A DNA stretch of 64,000 nt from NCBI RefSeq assembly GCF_003987185.1, contig NZ_PIPS01000002.1:62001-126000 (forward strand), given 5' to 3'. Shown here in pieces: positions 46,839-55,492 of the stretch (position 1 is its first letter; each line of letters starts with the position of its first letter). Origin of the DNA: Idiomarina aquatica. GTDB lineage: Bacteria > Pseudomonadota > Gammaproteobacteria > Enterobacterales > Alteromonadaceae. Both the position numbers and the translations under genes were made by a program. The notes beneath the pieces are model-generated. The model saw only the letters and a program-made list of their open reading frames with translations. It ran no database searches and was not told the origin of the DNA.

Positions 46839-46866
46839 CTTAAAACTTATTAATCGGTGAATAATT

Positions 46867-47358
46867 ATGTCTATCAAACGCAATATCGCTGTTTTGGCGA
46901 TGCTGTTTTCCGTGTCTGTATCTGCAACCGATGTAGAAGAGCAGCAACTAACCGTTCTAAAAGATCCCAACTGCGGTTGCTGTGAAAAGTGGTTACAAGC
47001 TTTACCCGATAGCTTTAGTGTGTCCGTACAACATCCGAACAACCTGACCCAACGAAAACGTGACTCCGGTATTAGTGCCGAGGTCCAATCCTGTCATACC
47101 GCTATTTCTAGTAATGGCTATGTCTTTGAGGGGCACGTTCCTCCTACATTGGTTTCTCATTATTTAGCTGGGAAAAAGTCAGAAAATGGCATTGGATTAA
47201 CTGTTCCTGGCATGCCGGTAGGGTCTGTTGGTATGGAAATGGGTACTCGGTTTCAACCGTATACGGTCTATGAAATCAAAAAGGACGGTTCAATTACACC
47301 TTATCAGCAGATAGCAAGTTTAGAGCAGCAGCAAGCACTCTCAAATGGAGGGCTTTAG
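46867..47358 (+). CDS. DUF411 periplasmic metal-binding protein
   Basis: A 163-residue exported protein. After a signal peptide (cut near VSVSA) come the DUF411 blocks: [17 protein letters not shown] with a CxCC cluster, [22 protein letters not shown] and [17 protein letters not shown], which is Met rich. DUF411 genes stand with copper resistance genes in many bacteria and are thought to bind or deliver copper. Two bases separate it from tatA; it belongs to the long copper operon running to 53093. Confidence 0.9.
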   Translation: MSIKRNIAVLAMLFSVSVSATDVEEQQLTVLKDPNCGCCEKWLQALPDSFSVSVQHPNNLTQRKRDSGISAEVQSCHTAISSNGYVFEGHVPPTLVSHYLAGKKSENGIGLTVPGMPVGSVGMEMGTRFQPYTVYEIKKDGSITPYQQIASLEQQQALSNGGL

Positions 47359-47360
47359 CT

Positions 47361-47579
47361 ATGGGATTTGGCGGCATGAGTATGGTTCAGTTAGGAGTTT
47401 TACTGGTTATTGTCATTCTTCTTTTTGGTAGTAAAAAGCTACGAACCCTGGGCTCCGATCTTGGTAGTGCGATTAAAGGGTTTAAATCATCGGTTTCTGA
47501 TGAGCCGTCTGATAAGGAACAGGACGTTCAACGTTATCAAAATTTAACCTCAAAAGAGGAGCGTCATAATGAGCAATGA
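47361..47579 (+). CDS. tatA: TatA/TatE twin-arginine translocase subunit, island copy
   Basis: A 72-residue protein with the TatA plan: short amino end, one membrane helix ([20 protein letters not shown]), the hinge [21 protein letters not shown] amphipathic helix and a polar tail. No tatB or tatC is present, so it must join the chromosomal TatBC. Its stop overlaps the start of copA by 11 bases, and CopA carries a twin-arginine signal, so the gene looks dedicated to export of this one enzyme. Confidence 0.93.
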   Translation: MGFGGMSMVQLGVLLVIVILLFGSKKLRTLGSDLGSAIKGFKSSVSDEPSDKEQDVQRYQNLTSKEERHNEQ

Positions 47580-49332
47580 GTTTAACAAAGGGCGTCGAAA
47601 GTTTATTAAATCTGCATTCACTGTGGCGTCTGCTTTAGCAATCGCCAAAGTAGCCCCAACTTGGGCTGCTCCTCAGGGACGCAGTTTTAAAGATCAGATC
47701 CTGACAAACGATGAGATTGATCTGACCATTGCAAAGTCCCCACTGCTCGTGGGAAATAAAGTAGGAGCACCAATAACCATCAATGGCCAAATGCCGGGCC
47801 CTTTGATTCGTTTAAAAGAAGGGCAGCGAGCAAAGCTAAATGTGACTAACCGGTTGTCGGAAGACACGTCAATTCACTGGCACGGAATTATATTGCCGGA
47901 GAATATGGATGGCGTGCCTGGCGTATCTTTCGAAGGGATAAAGCCAGGACGAACGTTCAAATACCGCTACGATGTCGAGCAAAACGGAACTTATTGGTAT
48001 CACAGCCATTCCGGTTTGCAGGAGCAATTGGGACACCTGGGGCCGTTAGTGATTGAACCGAAAGACGGAGACATTGGTGCTGATCGAGAACATACCATTA
48101 TTCTCAGCGACTGGACATTCGAAGATCCGGATACCGTGTTTCGTAACTTGAAAGTTGCGGAGGGGTACTATAACTATCAAAAACGTACGATATTTGAGAC
48201 CTTCGAGGACGTGCGACAGCAAGGGTTAGAGAAAACCTGGAAGCAACGAGAAATGTGGGGGCAAATGCGAATGAGCCCCCGTGATATTGCGGATGTGACG
48301 GGCAGTACTTATACCTACCTGATGAATGGCCGCGATTCACAGATGAACTGGTCAGCATTGTTTAAGCCTGGTGAAAAAGTACGCCTGCGTATCATTAATG
48401 GTTCGGCAATGAGTTTCTTCGACGTAAGAATCCCTGGATTGGAGATGACGGTAGTGGCCGCTGACGGGCAGCCTGTGAAGCCAGTGCCAGTTGACGAGTT
48501 CCGCATTGGTGTGGCGGAAACCTACGATGTAATTGTCCAGCCTAAGCAAAACAAGCCTTACACTATTTATGCTGAGAGCTTTGATCGAAGTGGTTATGTC
48601 AGAGGTACATTAACGCCGGAACTTGGTCTTGAGGCTGAAGTGCCTGAACTACGGCAAGTTCCTGAGCGAGGCATGGCCGCTATGGGCATGGGAGCGATGG
48701 CGATGTCCGGTGATATGAAAGGCAATAGCATGAATATGAAGCATATGGGCGGCAATAACAGCCATATGACGCATAAAATGACACACAAAAAAGAGCTCCC
48801 GGTCGAAAACATTAAAATCAAACACCGTGAGTCCGGACATGGCGCCGGGGCGGCTATGATTGCTACAAACCCGGTAAGCCGTTTGCATGAACCCGGGATT
48901 GGATTGGAAGACGTTGATCATAAAGTCTTAGTGTATACCGACTTGGTCGGCGCGCATGAATGGCCGGATACGCGGGAGCCCGAACGACAGATAGAGCTGC
49001 ACTTAACGGGTAATATGGAGCGTTACATGTGGTCTTTCGACGGGAATAAGTTTACCGAAGTGGATGGCCCGGTTCAGTTTCATCATGGAGAACGACTGAG
49101 GTTGGTGATGGTAAACGATACGATGATGGACCACCCCATACACCTACACGGTATGTGGATGGAACTTGAAAACGGACAGTATCCACGCCCACGCAAACAT
49201 ACGATTAGCCTGAAGCCGAGCGAAAAAGTGTCGTTATTGATAACGGCAGACGCGCCGGGTAGTTGGGCGTTCCACTGTCACCTGTTGTATCACATGAAAG
49301 CGGGTATGTTCCGTGTGGTCAATGTCGCATAA
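47569..49332 (+). CDS. copA: Copper-resistance multicopper oxidase CopA
   Basis: A 587-residue periplasmic oxidase that turns Cu(I) into the less toxic Cu(II). The signal has the twin-arginine motif RRKFIK. All four copper ligand blocks are present: H103-W-H105, H145-S-H147, H522-P-I-H525-L-H527 and H569-C570-H571 with H575 and M580 completing the type 1 site. A Met/His-rich insertion (about residues 365-405) resembles the copper-binding stretches of Pseudomonas CopA. Export folded through Tat fits the tatA gene that overlaps its start by 11 bases. copB follows 11 bases later. Confidence 0.96.
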   Translation: MSNEFNKGRRKFIKSAFTVASALAIAKVAPTWAAPQGRSFKDQILTNDEIDLTIAKSPLLVGNKVGAPITINGQMPGPLIRLKEGQRAKLNVTNRLSEDTSIHWHGIILPENMDGVPGVSFEGIKPGRTFKYRYDVEQNGTYWYHSHSGLQEQLGHLGPLVIEPKDGDIGADREHTIILSDWTFEDPDTVFRNLKVAEGYYNYQKRTIFETFEDVRQQGLEKTWKQREMWGQMRMSPRDIADVTGSTYTYLMNGRDSQMNWSALFKPGEKVRLRIINGSAMSFFDVRIPGLEMTVVAADGQPVKPVPVDEFRIGVAETYDVIVQPKQNKPYTIYAESFDRSGYVRGTLTPELGLEAEVPELRQVPERGMAAMGMGAMAMSGDMKGNSMNMKHMGGNNSHMTHKMTHKKELPVENIKIKHRESGHGAGAAMIATNPVSRLHEPGIGLEDVDHKVLVYTDLVGAHEWPDTREPERQIELHLTGNMERYMWSFDGNKFTEVDGPVQFHHGERLRLVMVNDTMMDHPIHLHGMWMELENGQYPRPRKHTISLKPSEKVSLLITADAPGSWAFHCHLLYHMKAGMFRVVNVA

Positions 49333-49343
49333 GGAGGACAATT

Positions 49344-50087
49344 ATGTACGGTAAATCATTATTAGTGGGTGCGGCGTTGTTGCCAGGTTTAGCAGTCGCC
49401 GGACATGCGAAAGAGGACTGGCCTGAACCCGTCAAAGAATATTACACCGGGCAAGTACTGTTCGATCGGTTGGAGTTAACGCGAACCAACGAGGAAGAGA
49501 ACCTAGCCGTCTGGGACATGATGGCTTGGTATGGCGGTGACTATCACCGAGCTGTTTTCAAGAGTGAAGGGGAGAATGTTCAAGACGACGGTGAGCCCAC
49601 TGACTTGGAAAGTGCCGAACTGCTGTATGGATACTTGGTGTCTCCGTTTTGGTCGTTTCAGGCCGGTATTGGTACGCGAGGTACCTTATCGTCGGACGCG
49701 TCTATGGAAAATTATGCTGTCGTGAGTTTTATGGGGTTGGCGCCCTATTGGTTCGAAATGGATAACTCGCTGATGGTGAATGAAGAAGGCGACGTCCAAT
49801 TTGTTAGCGAAACTGAGTACGAGTGGCAGCTCACACAAACATCGTACTTACAGCCTCGCATTGAGTTTACAGCCAACCTGACAGCTTCAGACAAATATGA
49901 ACGGCAAAGTGGCTTGAGCAACTTGCGTGTGGGGTTGCGTTATCGTCACGAAATCAGTCGTGAGTTTGCACCCTACATTGGTGTTTATTGGAACGGCGCG
50001 TTAGGCAACACGGCAGATGAAATGAAACGAATGGGTGAGGACACCACAGAAACAGGCGTGGTCCTTGGGGCCAGAGTTTGGTTTTAA
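49344..50087 (+). CDS. copB: Copper resistance outer-membrane protein CopB
   Basis: A 247-residue exported beta-barrel protein. Signal LLVGAALLPGLAVAGHA, then the CopB blocks QVLFDRLELTR, AELLYGYLVSPFWSFQAGIGTR, YEWQLTQTSYLQPRIEF, GLRYRHEISREFAPYIGV and a terminal phenylalanine in GARVWF, as outer-membrane proteins have. It is short for CopB because the Met/His-rich amino segment is missing; the island's CopA holds the Met-rich stretch instead. GGAGG precedes ATG 49344; the longer frame starting inside copA is not used. Confidence 0.92.
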   Translation: MYGKSLLVGAALLPGLAVAGHAKEDWPEPVKEYYTGQVLFDRLELTRTNEEENLAVWDMMAWYGGDYHRAVFKSEGENVQDDGEPTDLESAELLYGYLVSPFWSFQAGIGTRGTLSSDASMENYAVVSFMGLAPYWFEMDNSLMVNEEGDVQFVSETEYEWQLTQTSYLQPRIEFTANLTASDKYERQSGLSNLRVGLRYRHEISREFAPYIGVYWNGALGNTADEMKRMGEDTTETGVVLGARVWF

Positions 50088-50113
50088 TTGATAATAAACA
50101 AAGAGGAAACAAC

Positions 50114-50464
50114 ATGAAAAACATACTTAAGTTAGCCTTCGGTACCACGTTATTTTTTAGTGCATGGGCCAGCGCTCACGTCGGCCTAACATCCAGTAGC
50201 CCGGAGGACGGTGCGACTTTGTCCGAGTCACCAACGGAAATTACGATGAATTTTTCCGGTGATGTTCGTCTGGCTAAAATCATGCTGCACTCAGATGACG
50301 GTAAAATGCATCCGCTGGACTTTTCGATGAGCATGACTCCCAAAGCAGCGTACGAAATTGCTGTTAAAAACAATTTGGCGTCAGGTGGTTATACGGTTTA
50401 TTGGACGGCAATGGGTGGGGACAGTCATAAAATATCGGGTGATTTTAGCTTTGAGGTGAAATGA
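50114..50464 (+). CDS. copC: Periplasmic copper-binding protein CopC
   Basis: A 116-residue beta-sandwich protein. The signal peptide ends ASA, leaving His22 as the mature amino end, which is the usual Cu(II) ligand; HVGLTSSSPEDGATL and the carboxy GGDSHKISGDFSFEV are diagnostic. A short Met stretch (FSMSMTP) could bind Cu(I). ATG 50114 follows AGAGGA. Its TGA overlaps the copD start (ATGA), so CopC and CopD are coupled; together they are thought to move copper across the inner membrane. Confidence 0.94.
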   Translation: MKNILKLAFGTTLFFSAWASAHVGLTSSSPEDGATLSESPTEITMNFSGDVRLAKIMLHSDDGKMHPLDFSMSMTPKAAYEIAVKNNLASGGYTVYWTAMGGDSHKISGDFSFEVK

Positions 50465-51309
50465 TGACCCTTTGGAGTGTGGCCAGCGTTTTAACGTTGG
50501 CCTTTATATTCTGGCTTAACGCGGTGATGACCGCCTCGCCTTATATCGTTTATTTGTCCGGTTTAAAAAAGCAGTCTGAACGAAAGAATAGCCTTGTTGC
50601 GTTGCTTCTATTACTGGCAAGCCTTCTGTATTTTTTTCTGAAAGTCGGTAGTTTTGCTGCTGAAGGCTTTGCCGGCATGATTGACACGACCTACATGCAG
50701 TTTATATGGACCGGCCCTGTTGGGTTGTTCATCCAACTTCAGATAGCGGTTGCTATTGCTTGGATTGTTTACTCCGTTGTTAAGCTAAAACGTATAAAGT
50801 GGGTGCTATATGTTGTCGCCATTGGACTCATGGGATGGAGCTTTTTAAGTATTGGTCACGGCAGTGACGCCGTCTGGTGGGGAAAGCTAGCGCTTTTAAC
50901 ACACTTGTTAGTCGCTTGGGTTTGGTTCGGCAGTCTTAACTCATTGCGAAAGCTGGCAACGTCGGTACCGCTTGCTAAAGCGAAAGCCATTATGGAGCGT
51001 TTTGGTGTGCATATGTCTGCAGCGGTTCCAATACTCCTTATTGCGGGCTTGGTTATGTATCGTAGTGCAACAGGGCGATGGATGCCAGAGCTGCCGCTTA
51101 CGTCGTATGACACGGTACTACTAGCGAAACTTGTGTTTGTGGCGCTGATTCTCCTTGTTGCCGCATTGCATAAATTAAAGTTCGTACCGCAATTAAATGA
51201 TAACGCGGCCGCCAAGCGACTCAAAAACTCCATAACGGCGGAAATGGTATTGGCTGTCACTATTTTTACCCTGGCCTCTGCGCTAAGCAGCGCGTTTTCC
51301 CCCGGTTAA
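50461..51309 (+). CDS. copD: Copper resistance inner-membrane protein CopD
   Basis: A 282-residue protein with about eight membrane helices. The blocks MTASPYIVYLSGL, STPGHGSDA-like IGHGSDAVWWGKLALLTHLLVAWVWFGSL (with paired His in helices) and FGVHMSAAVPILLIAGLVMY are typical of CopD/PcoD. It works with CopC, whose gene it overlaps by four bases. An NTF2-like gene follows 17 bases later. Confidence 0.92.
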   Translation: MMTLWSVASVLTLAFIFWLNAVMTASPYIVYLSGLKKQSERKNSLVALLLLLASLLYFFLKVGSFAAEGFAGMIDTTYMQFIWTGPVGLFIQLQIAVAIAWIVYSVVKLKRIKWVLYVVAIGLMGWSFLSIGHGSDAVWWGKLALLTHLLVAWVWFGSLNSLRKLATSVPLAKAKAIMERFGVHMSAAVPILLIAGLVMYRSATGRWMPELPLTSYDTVLLAKLVFVALILLVAALHKLKFVPQLNDNAAAKRLKNSITAEMVLAVTIFTLASALSSAFSPG

Positions 51310-51326
51310 TGTAAGGAATAAGAAGA

Positions 51327-51761
51327 ATGAAATTACTTGTGAGTGTTTTTATGGTTTCGGTAATGTTTATTTCAGCGCCCAGTAGCGCCGAAAAACTATC
51401 TGAGCCGACCGCTGTGCTTGATGCATTTCGAACTGCTTTAACTGAAGGTGACACGGAGGTCGTTAAAGACGTGCTTTCCGATGATGTGCTTATCTTTGAA
51501 GGTGGTGGCGTTGAACGGTCCCTGGCTGAATACAGTGCTCATCATCTTAAGTCAGATATCAAATTTAGCCAGGCGGTTCCTTCCAAGCTGATTGAAAGAA
51601 CACGATATGAAGTGGCTAGCCTTGCTGTGATCACTTCTCGATATAGTATTTCCGGGGCGCACAACGGGCGTGAGATTGATTTAACGATGAATGAAACTGT
51701 AACCGTTTCACATACCCCGGAGTCTGGCTGGAAAATTATCCGGATTCACTGGTCCAACTAA
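51327..51761 (+). CDS. Exported NTF2-like (SnoaL/DUF4440-type) protein
   Basis: A 144-residue protein with a signal peptide (FMVSVMFISAPSSA) and an NTF2-like fold: PTAVLDAFRTALTEGDTEVV, VLSDDVLIFEGGGVERSLAEY, a HH pair in SAHHLKSD, and a last strand GWKIIRIHWSN. Such proteins accompany copper operons in other gammaproteobacteria, as I recall, without known function. The His residues near the pocket may bind metal. Part of the copper operon by spacing (17 bases before, 21 after). Confidence 0.8.
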   Translation: MKLLVSVFMVSVMFISAPSSAEKLSEPTAVLDAFRTALTEGDTEVVKDVLSDDVLIFEGGGVERSLAEYSAHHLKSDIKFSQAVPSKLIERTRYEVASLAVITSRYSISGAHNGREIDLTMNETVTVSHTPESGWKIIRIHWSN

Positions 51762-51782
51762 CGTCAACCACAGGAGCTGATT

Positions 51783-53093
51783 ATGGCGGAACACGATCAC
51801 GAACACGGACATCAGGGTTATCAGAAAGGAAGCCTTAGTCTTTGGGGGGCGGTGTCGCTGGGGACTGGTGTCATGATTGGCGCTGGTATTTTTGCACTGA
51901 CAGGACAAGTTGCTCAGCTAGCAAGAGAGTGGTTTGTACTGGCGTTTGTGTGCGGCGGTATCATTGCCGGTTTCAGCGCCTATTCGTATGTGAAACTGGC
52001 CAAAGCATACCCGTCAGCGGGGGGCATTGCGATGTTCCTCAGTAAAGCCTATGGGAAAGGAAGTGTGACGGCAATATTCGCACTCTTGATGTACTTTTCT
52101 ATGGTGATTAATGAAAGTTTAGTCGCTCGGACATTTGCGTCCTATACCAGTCAATTAATTTCTTTTGAAGCGCAGTGGCTTGTCCCGTTGTTGGCGGTTG
52201 GTTTGCTGGTCTTTGCGTTTTTTATCAATATTTTGAGTAATCAGTTTATTCAAGCGTTCTCGTTTTTTATGGCCTTTGTTAAGGCTTTAGGATTGGTGAT
52301 TTTAGCGGCTGGTGGTTTGTGGGCCTCAGGCATTCAGTTTGAATCGATATCGGCTATTCCAGAAGAAGCTACCGGCGGCGGTATTTTAGCGGGGATTGCT
52401 TTAAGCATACTTGCGTACAAAGGGTTTACAACAATAACCAATAGTGGCGGTGAAATTGTTGAGCCCAAGAAAAATGTCGGGCGTGCCATTATTATTTCTT
52501 TGATTATCTGCGCGTTAATATATGTTCTGGTCACTCTGGCGGTTGGCTCGAGCCTGTCCATAGATGAGATTGTGAAAGCGAAAGATTATGCGCTTGCTGA
52601 AGCTGCCAGACCCGTCTATGGCGAGACTGGACTTTGGGTGACGGTCGCTTTTGCAATTGTCGCAACGGTATCCGGTGTGATCGCGAGCGCGTTTGCCGTC
52701 TCGAGAATGTTGGCTATGTTGACCAATATGAAACTTGTGCCACACAGTCATTTTGGGATGCCAGGTTCCATTCAGAAGCACACACTGGTTTACACTATCG
52801 TGATGGCTATGGTCTTAGCTGCTTTTTTCGATTTGAACCGAATCGCTTCGCTTGGTGCTATTTTTTATATCGTTATGGACATTGCGATCCACTGGGGGGT
52901 ATTGAGACATCTTAGACAAAAAGTGAATGCCAATATTTACATACTTGTCAGCGCAATCACGCTAGATGTCATCGTTTTAGCCGCTTTTATATGGGTGAAA
53001 TGGACAAGCGATCCGCTGGTTATTTGGGCGTCTCTTATCGGTATGGCATTGATTGCCGCTGGTGAGATTTTGTTTTTACGTAAAAAGCGTTAA
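51783..53093 (+). CDS. APC family permease with His-rich amino end
   Basis: A 436-residue inner-membrane permease with about 12 helices. GAVSLGTGVMIGAGIFALTGQVA in helix 1 is the APC signature, and GFTTITNSGGEIVEPKKNVGRAI the helix 6 region. The first 14 residues, MAEHDHEHGHQGYQ, are rich in His and acidic residues and look like a metal-binding tag, unusual for the family. Amino acid transport is the family role; in a copper island export or import of a chelating amino acid, or metal transport itself, can be considered. Last gene of the operon, followed by a bidirectional terminator. Confidence 0.85.
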   Translation: MAEHDHEHGHQGYQKGSLSLWGAVSLGTGVMIGAGIFALTGQVAQLAREWFVLAFVCGGIIAGFSAYSYVKLAKAYPSAGGIAMFLSKAYGKGSVTAIFALLMYFSMVINESLVARTFASYTSQLISFEAQWLVPLLAVGLLVFAFFINILSNQFIQAFSFFMAFVKALGLVILAAGGLWASGIQFESISAIPEEATGGGILAGIALSILAYKGFTTITNSGGEIVEPKKNVGRAIIISLIICALIYVLVTLAVGSSLSIDEIVKAKDYALAEAARPVYGETGLWVTVAFAIVATVSGVIASAFAVSRMLAMLTNMKLVPHSHFGMPGSIQKHTLVYTIVMAMVLAAFFDLNRIASLGAIFYIVMDIAIHWGVLRHLRQKVNANIYILVSAITLDVIVLAAFIWVKWTSDPLVIWASLIGMALIAAGEILFLRKKR

Positions 53094-53121
53094 GAAAAAG
53101 AGCGCATAGCGCTCCTTTTCT
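53094..53121. terminator. Bidirectional terminator between APC permease and Grx-MauE genes
   Basis: GAGCGC (53100-53105) pairs with GCGCTC (53109-53114) around ATA, with A5 on the left and CTTTTC on the right. It can serve both convergent genes. Confidence 0.75.
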
Positions 53122-53866
53122 AGTTCATTGTAAAAAACATCCAGATAGCCATAGCGACCATCATGAGGTTTTCAGTGAGCGAAATGAAGCCTAACGGCAC
53201 ATTACTTGAGCCACCGACACAGGCACATTTTAGCTCACGTTTGTCGACATAAACGGCTTTAAAAACGGAGACAGAACCCACGATGCCTATGAATAACGCA
53301 ATAGGGATGGAAATGACATGAGCAAATTCCGCTGCCATTAACAGACCCGCCAAGCCTTCGGCGTAGGGGTAAACACGGCCATAAGGCACCCATTTTTTGG
53401 CGAGAAGATCGTAGTTGAGAAACATGGTAGAGAATTTCTCTACGTCCTGGAGTTTGAGCAAGGCCAGAACCACCATCGAGAAACTGATGAACCACTCGAT
53501 GGTTTGTCCGGTAAATGCGCGACCAAAAGACAACCACGACGTGGCTACGGAGAGGAGCGCTGTCATAATAAATAATGCAATAACGGGTCGGTAACTGGTT
53601 GCGTCAGGGTCAGGAAGAGGTTTTCCAAGAAAGGCTCGAACCTCTTCGTACCCACCGATGCGTTCATCACCAATAAACACTTGTGGAGTGGTATCGACGT
53701 TGTGTTTTTCCTTGAATATGTCGGTTTCCTCGCGGCTTTCCAGTAGGTTGTCGTCCACATCGTAACCGTTGGCTTTAAGTAAGTGCCGGGTTTTTAAACC
53801 GAAAGGGCATTGGTGGTCAGGTGTCGACATTCTGTAAAGCGTGGCTTTTTTAGTTGATTGACTCAT
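53120..53866 (-). CDS. Glutaredoxin-MauE membrane fusion protein
   Basis: A 248-residue fusion. Residues 1-80 are a glutaredoxin fold with a single-cysteine site (CPFG) and the cis-Pro block TTPQVFIGDERIGGYEEV. Residues about 100-245 are a four-helix MauE/DoxX-type membrane domain with a C-x-C pair (KCACVGGSSNVPLGFIS), as in MauE proteins. It probably passes reducing equivalents across or within the inner membrane; with copper genes beside it, handling of thiol stress or of copper-thiol redox is likely. The frame extends 54 codons upstream, but ATG 53866 has AAGGAA at good spacing. Monocistronic, convergent with the copper operon. Confidence 0.87.
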   Translation of the reverse strand: MSQSTKKATLYRMSTPDHQCPFGLKTRHLLKANGYDVDDNLLESREETDIFKEKHNVDTTPQVFIGDERIGGYEEVRAFLGKPLPDPDATSYRPVIALFIMTALLSVATSWLSFGRAFTGQTIEWFISFSMVVLALLKLQDVEKFSTMFLNYDLLAKKWVPYGRVYPYAEGLAGLLMAAEFAHVISIPIALFIGIVGSVSVFKAVYVDKRELKCACVGGSSNVPLGFISLTENLMMVAMAIWMFFTMN

Positions 53867-54272
53867 AGCCAAGTTCCTTACGTAAAAGTTATGTATTCGT
53901 GTACGCATTATAGTCGGTAAAAGATTAAAAGCATCAATAATCAGAAGAGGGTAAAAATTCATTAAAAATGAAAAATTATTTTTATTTTGAAAAAAGTGGA
54001 CAACTTTTTTTATAGCTTTTCTAGTCATCTTGAAGAGCTTATTTTAAAAGATTATTGATACATGAGGATAACTCTAAGTTGAATATACAACCGCTATAGA
54101 CTTTGCTATTAAAGGGTTTTTTATACTACTTTAATCGTTTTTAGCTTGACTAAAATTCTGAGGTTTCTATTCTGAGAGTTGTATAAACAACTTAGGTGGC
54201 AGTACGAAGTCTAATCGGAAAGTAAAATAATTATAATCTAATCGAGGTGACAAAATGCAAAAGTTACTTAAG
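53867..54272. other. AT-rich intergenic stretch
   Basis: About 400 bases with strong AT bias and many stops in all frames. It should hold the promoter of the Grx-MauE gene near 53,900; I see no gene, repeat or RNA structure I can support. Confidence 0.5.
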
Positions 54273-54975
54273 CGGCGTTTTTCAAGGTAGTTGACACTTT
54301 TTTCTCGTTTAAGCAGCCTGTTTTTCTTCCTGCTTAACTGGCTTTTTCTCAGGGTTTAATGTTGTTGGCCCGACTGGCTCACAATTGCGTACATCGCGCT
54401 TACCCCATCGACTTGGATTTGCTGCTTTTGCAGCCTCCATGCCCCGTTTCCGTTGAGCCAAGATGGCTTTGTCTTGGCTGGTGTGACGTTGATGAGGCGT
54501 CACAAAGTTTAATTGACTGTGTTTGTGCTCGTAGTTGTACCAGCGTGTGAACTTTAACACTCACTGTCGTGCTTCATCGAGGCTCTTAAAGCCACTTGAT
54601 GGCCATTCTGGCCGGTATTTGCAGGTTCTAAATAGCGACTCTGCAAACGGGTTGTCATTACTTACTCGCGGGCGGCTGTATGAGGTGGTCACACCTAGCT
54701 CATATGCTTTAGCCCGCTTCGTCTGTGACTTCATCGGCGCACCATTATCAGAGTGCAACACTAAGCCTGTGTGTAAGCAGTTTTCACGCAACAATGTGCG
54801 TTGTAAGAGTTCAGCCGCGAGCTCGCCGGACTCCTGCTCGTGAACTTCATCACCAACGATTTTGCGACTAAACAAGTCTTCGAGCATGTACCAATAATAA
54901 AGGGTATACGGATTAAATGGTTGATCTTACCTTTGCATGAGAGTGAGGCAAACCGGCATCTCATCGGATTATCTG
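54273..54975 (-). pseudogene. IS3-family transposase OrfB remnant
   Basis: Reading the minus strand, the frame from about 54911 to 54309 encodes the end of an IS3-type integrase-core transposase: YYWYMLEDLFSRKIVG, VLHSDNGAPMKSQTKR, SRPRVSNDNPFAESLFRT (DDE-type Asp and Glu), then a stop at 54561-54563 where a tryptophan would be expected (EARQ-stop-VLKFTRWYNYEHKHS), then the usual tail HQRH...EPVGPTTLNPEKK. The amino part is missing or scrambled upstream of 54911, with another stop. CGGCGTTTTTCAAGG at 54273 onwards may be the element's right terminus. OrfA is absent. Non-functional. Confidence 0.85.
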
Positions 54976-54989
54976 GTTGGCACTCCAAC

Positions 54990-55397
54990 CTACTGCTGAT
55001 GCATGCTTCCCTCGCTAATTCCAGCAAGAACCCCACACGCCTTAACTTCCCGGTCATCGTTGCAACGCGCTCTTAGTGAAACGAGTTGTTTCTCAAGCGC
55101 CTGTAGAGCGGTTATCTGCGAGCGCACATGAGAGATGTGATCATCGAGCAAGGCATTGACAGCGGTACAGGACTGATGAGGGGCGTCCTGATAGCGCTTT
55201 AGTTCGTGAATTTCTGCCAGTGACAGATCCAGGATGCGGCAGCGACGAATAAAGGCCAGCCGCTCAACGTGTTTCTCGGTATAGACACGGTAACCGTTCT
55301 CCTGCCGACCAGGCGGCGGCAACAAGCCCTGCCGTTCGTAGAAGCGGATCGTCTGTGTATCTACCCCTACTGACTGTGCCAACTGACCAATACGCAT
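54990..55397 (-). CDS. MerR-family Pb/Cd-type metal regulator (PbrR/CadR)
   Basis: A 135-residue regulator. The winged helix MRIGQLAQSVGVDTQTIRFYE and the dimer helix are typical, and three cysteines C77, C112 and C121 match the PbrR/CadR metal site (CNDDREVKACGVLAG). It would twist the promoter at 55429-55459 to switch on the CDF exporter when Pb(II), Cd(II) or a like ion is bound. ATG 55397 has GGAGG upstream; the frame extends five codons more. The last residues (SEGSMHQQ) do not look like the family and lead into the IS remnant, so the 3' end may be a junction. Confidence 0.9.
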   Translation of the reverse strand: MRIGQLAQSVGVDTQTIRFYERQGLLPPPGRQENGYRVYTEKHVERLAFIRRCRILDLSLAEIHELKRYQDAPHQSCTAVNALLDDHISHVRSQITALQALEKQLVSLRARCNDDREVKACGVLAGISEGSMHQQ

Positions 55398-55428
55398 CGG
55401 GTTCCTCCGCAACGGATTCTCTACGCTA

Positions 55429-55459
55429 TTGACCTTATAGCGACTATATAGTTTTAAAT
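55429..55459 (+). promoter_or_regulatory. MerR-type promoter/operator of CDF gene
   Basis: TTGACC (55429-55434) and TTAAAT (55454-55459) are 19 bases apart, the long spacer MerR regulators act on. The spacer holds the dyad TATAG-CGA-CTATA (55436-55448). It lies between the divergent regulator and exporter genes. Confidence 0.8.
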
Positions 55460-55492
55460 GAAAACCCGATCACATTCAAGTGGAGTCATACC

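Noticed and set aside
49263-49343. Upstream extension of copB into copA
   Set aside because: The GGAGG before ATG 49344 and the signal peptide right after it fix the start; the extension is the copA end in another frame.
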